In this document: one piece after another, positions 62,117-64,000 of the stretch
How positions within the stretch are numbered: the first letter of the stretch is position 1
Layout: each line of letters starts with the position of its first letter
Assembly (NCBI GenBank): GCA_029721435.1
Contig: CM056582.1
Location: forward strand, 38,026,611 to 38,090,610
Length of the DNA stretch: 64,000 nucleotides
Source of the DNA: Gymnothorax reevesii
Lineage: Eukaryota; Chordata; Actinopteri; Anguilliformes; Muraenidae
Direction: 5' to 3'
Program-made: the position numbers and the translations under genes
Notes under the pieces: generated by a model
The model's input: the letters and a program-made list of their open reading frames with translations, nothing else
Databases searched by the model: none
What the model was told of the DNA's origin: nothing

Positions 62117-64000
62117 CATGATCAAGTTGGCCAGTAAATGCATTGGATTGTCGTAGCAGCACGGTTGTCTTCCTTAGCCGTTTTGAATTCCCCTTTACAC
62201 CTCTCCTTTACCTCATGACATTATCCAATTGTGGTTGAAGAAACGTTTATGGACATTAGAGCATATGACGTCATTTTTTGTCTATTCAAATTCTGCAGCA
62301 AAGTTATATAACTTATCCTTTATATGCCATATGATTAGGTCACACGGTCAGGCTGAATTATACTAGTCCTTTAATTGAAACCTCATGTTTTTTCAGGTTA
62401 ATTTTTAAGAAACAGCTGTCTACTTTTAAAATGCACACGCGTTAAAGTATTGTTAAGGGTCTCTTTAATCTTCTGAACCAAGGACTGACACCTTATCCAT
62501 TCGATCACACAGTCAGTTTCCATGATGTCAGCTCCATAGAATTAAAAACAGTAAAATGGACGATGTCATGGAGTTGTGGGGATCTGAAGGGAGCTTAAAA
62601 TGGCCACCCTTATTGATAAGAAAGTATTCCTATTGTGACACCTGAAAGGGAAGATCATAGAATTCCACAAAGGTTGGCCAGTATATACAAGCAGCATAGG
62701 TAGTTTCACTCAAGTCTGCCCACTCTTTGATGCAATTGTCAGTGCCCTTTTACTACAGTGTTTGAATTCTATGGATAGCTTAAGGGAGTGTCAGCAGACT
62801 TTTATAATACTATCTTGTATTCACTATTGACACAATAGGGACTTTAAGCAAGGGCGGATTTTGCGACGGCTACGGCACCCGGATATAGATCTGCACTCCG
62901 CTGATCGAGACTGAAGCCGTTGTGCCGGCGTTCTTTGCCGTAGCAGGCTGATCTACCATGGGGAAAGAACCAATCTCACGTGGCCACTACAACGCTTGGT
63001 TCAGGAGATTGAAAATGTTTTCTATAATTGATTGTGACACACTAAACATTATGTGTTTCAGTGGACTTTTCACACAGACACAGGATACTGTGTAAATTTC
63101 GCTGAGTAAAACCATAGTGAACAATTTTCTGCTGCAGGCTATATTCTCCCCTCATCCCAGCATGGCATACGGTACTTAATTTCTCTACCCTATAAACATC
63201 TATATTTACTCACATGTACATTAGTCTTTCTTCTACTGCTGTGCATGAAAAGTACACATATGATGTATATAAATGCACACTCCCATGCACTTTACCATTC
63301 ATTCACACTCTGATTAGATGTGTGCTTTAATTGTCAAACTTTACGTCTTTTTAAAATTGAATTGTTCAAAGTAAAGTTTATTAAAAAGATGCACATTTCT
63401 TTTGGTTATGCTCTGTTCCTGTACTTGGCATAATGACAATAAATTTGAATATTGTAATCAAATATTAACTGTTTCCCATTTCCCCTAAATCTATGACATC
63501 TACTCCTTTTGCCAGTGGGAGCAGAACAAATGAGCACTCACACTGAATTAACTACTTTGCTGACAAACCCTGATTAAAATCCACTTTTGTTTAAAGTCTC
63601 TGCTGGATTTGACAGTGACAGCACCAGCACTTGAGACACTTTTTTCCAGGTGCCATAGGCATTGCAAAATCTGCCATTGTTGCTGGTCCAGATGAAATGC
63701 ACAATTACAACCACGAAGTGACTCGAACCCTCAGTCTTCTGATCCGAAGTCAGACGCCTTATCCATTAGGCCACGTGGTCATTGCATGACAAGGTTGACT
63801 CCTAACAGTGAGCTGTGAGAACTGACAGCGGTTGATCAGTGCCATGTCAAATAACCGCTGTCATGTTGAGTTAAACAGCCCTGTCATTGAAAAACTCTCA
63901 TACTCAATCACTCTCCAGATCCAAACTCAGGTGTTTCGACCGTATGGTCAGGCTGAGCAATGTTAGCCCCTTGACTGATGTTTGGTGAGTTTTTTTCTCA
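62117..64000. repeat. Unit U21, partial (left 1,884 bp)
   Basis: Left part of a unit cut by the window edge just beyond its tRNA. It mixes variants of several families: G-to-A types of U6/U13 near 63276-63298 but the TCG tRNA of the U4 type. Confidence 0.95.
63708..63780 (-). tRNA. tRNA-Arg(TCG) with one T-stem mismatch (U21)
   Basis: Acceptor GACCACG/CGTGGTT and a normal anticodon arm with TCG, but C62 is A, breaking the pair with G52 and changing the last base of the B box. Function uncertain. Confidence 0.82.

Larger units (their letters stand above)
1..64000. repeat. Tandem array of ~3,166-bp units carrying tRNA-Arg
   Basis: The same sequence recurs head to tail across the window with unit lengths of 3165, 3166, 3175 or, where a 510-bp block is missing, 2656-2657 bp. 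All units are in the same orientation and differ by scattered substitutions and a few indels. No non-repeat DNA is present, so both edges of the array lie outside. Each unit holds one tRNA-Arg locus on the minus strand. Multi-kilobase tandem arrays of tRNA genes are known in vertebrates (the 3.18-kb tRNA repeat of Xenopus laevis is the classic case, but that unit encodes several different tRNAs). Here I see only an arginine family. Confidence 0.98.

Noticed and set aside
1..64000. CRISPR array or prokaryotic operon
   Set aside because: The repeat is kilobases long with no short direct repeats and spacers, and the tRNA and LINE-like content are eukaryotic.
1..64000. Array as an assembly artefact
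   Set aside because: Units carry distinct substitutions, three length classes and ordered markers, which a simple collapsed or looped assembly would not generate; exact unit order still depends on read support I cannot see.

Overview
The window is a single head-to-tail tandem array. A unit of about 3,166 bp is repeated through all 64 kb: 20 complete units plus a 309-bp tail at the left edge and a 1,884-bp head at the right edge. No protein-coding gene is supported on either strand. The only recognisable genes are one tRNA-Arg locus per unit, on the minus strand, 73 nt long with anticodon TCG in the intact copies. Units are phased here to begin at the base after a 510-bp segment that some units lack; the full unit U2 (2966-6131) serves as the reference for internal features.

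The organism is a metazoan, most likely a vertebrate and plausibly a fish. The intact tRNA closely resembles vertebrate tRNA-Arg(TCG) as I remember it. The DNA looks AT-rich and CpG-poor by eye. Each unit carries what looks like the 3' tail of an L2/CR1-type LINE, of a kind I associate with fish genomes. This is recognition from memory, not a database result.

Layout of a unit, left to right: unassigned sequence with two decayed tRNA-like relics; a fold-back element with long imperfect terminal inverted repeats; a short GC- and CpG-rich island with a stem; a LINE-like 3' tail interrupted by a small hairpin insert; the tRNA-Arg gene; then a run of degraded tRNA-plus-linker modules filling the rest of the unit. 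The unit therefore appears to have grown from a smaller tRNA-containing module of roughly 200-250 bp that multiplied and decayed before the 3.17-kb unit was itself amplified.

The 21 tRNA copies are not equal. Seven have a fully paired or wobble-paired cloverleaf with anticodon TCG (U2, U4, U9, U11, U12-like copies with one mismatch counted separately, U14, U15); in detail U2, U4, U9, U11, U14 and U15 have no mismatch, and U5, U12, U18 and U21 have one. Two (U1, U7) have an intact fold but anticodon TCA, which would face the UGA stop codon. Five (U3, U8, U10, U16, U17) have TCA with a broken anticodon stem, two (U6, U13) keep TCG with a broken stem, and two (U19, U20) have a six-base anticodon loop. 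The gene is among the most variable parts of an otherwise nearly uniform repeat.

Array history is readable. Three units (U1, U4, U11) lack the same 510 bp with an identical junction; the run U3-U6 recurs as U10-U13 about 21.66 kb later with shared private variants; U19 and U20 are near-identical neighbours. This is the pattern expected from unequal exchange, block duplication and gene conversion.
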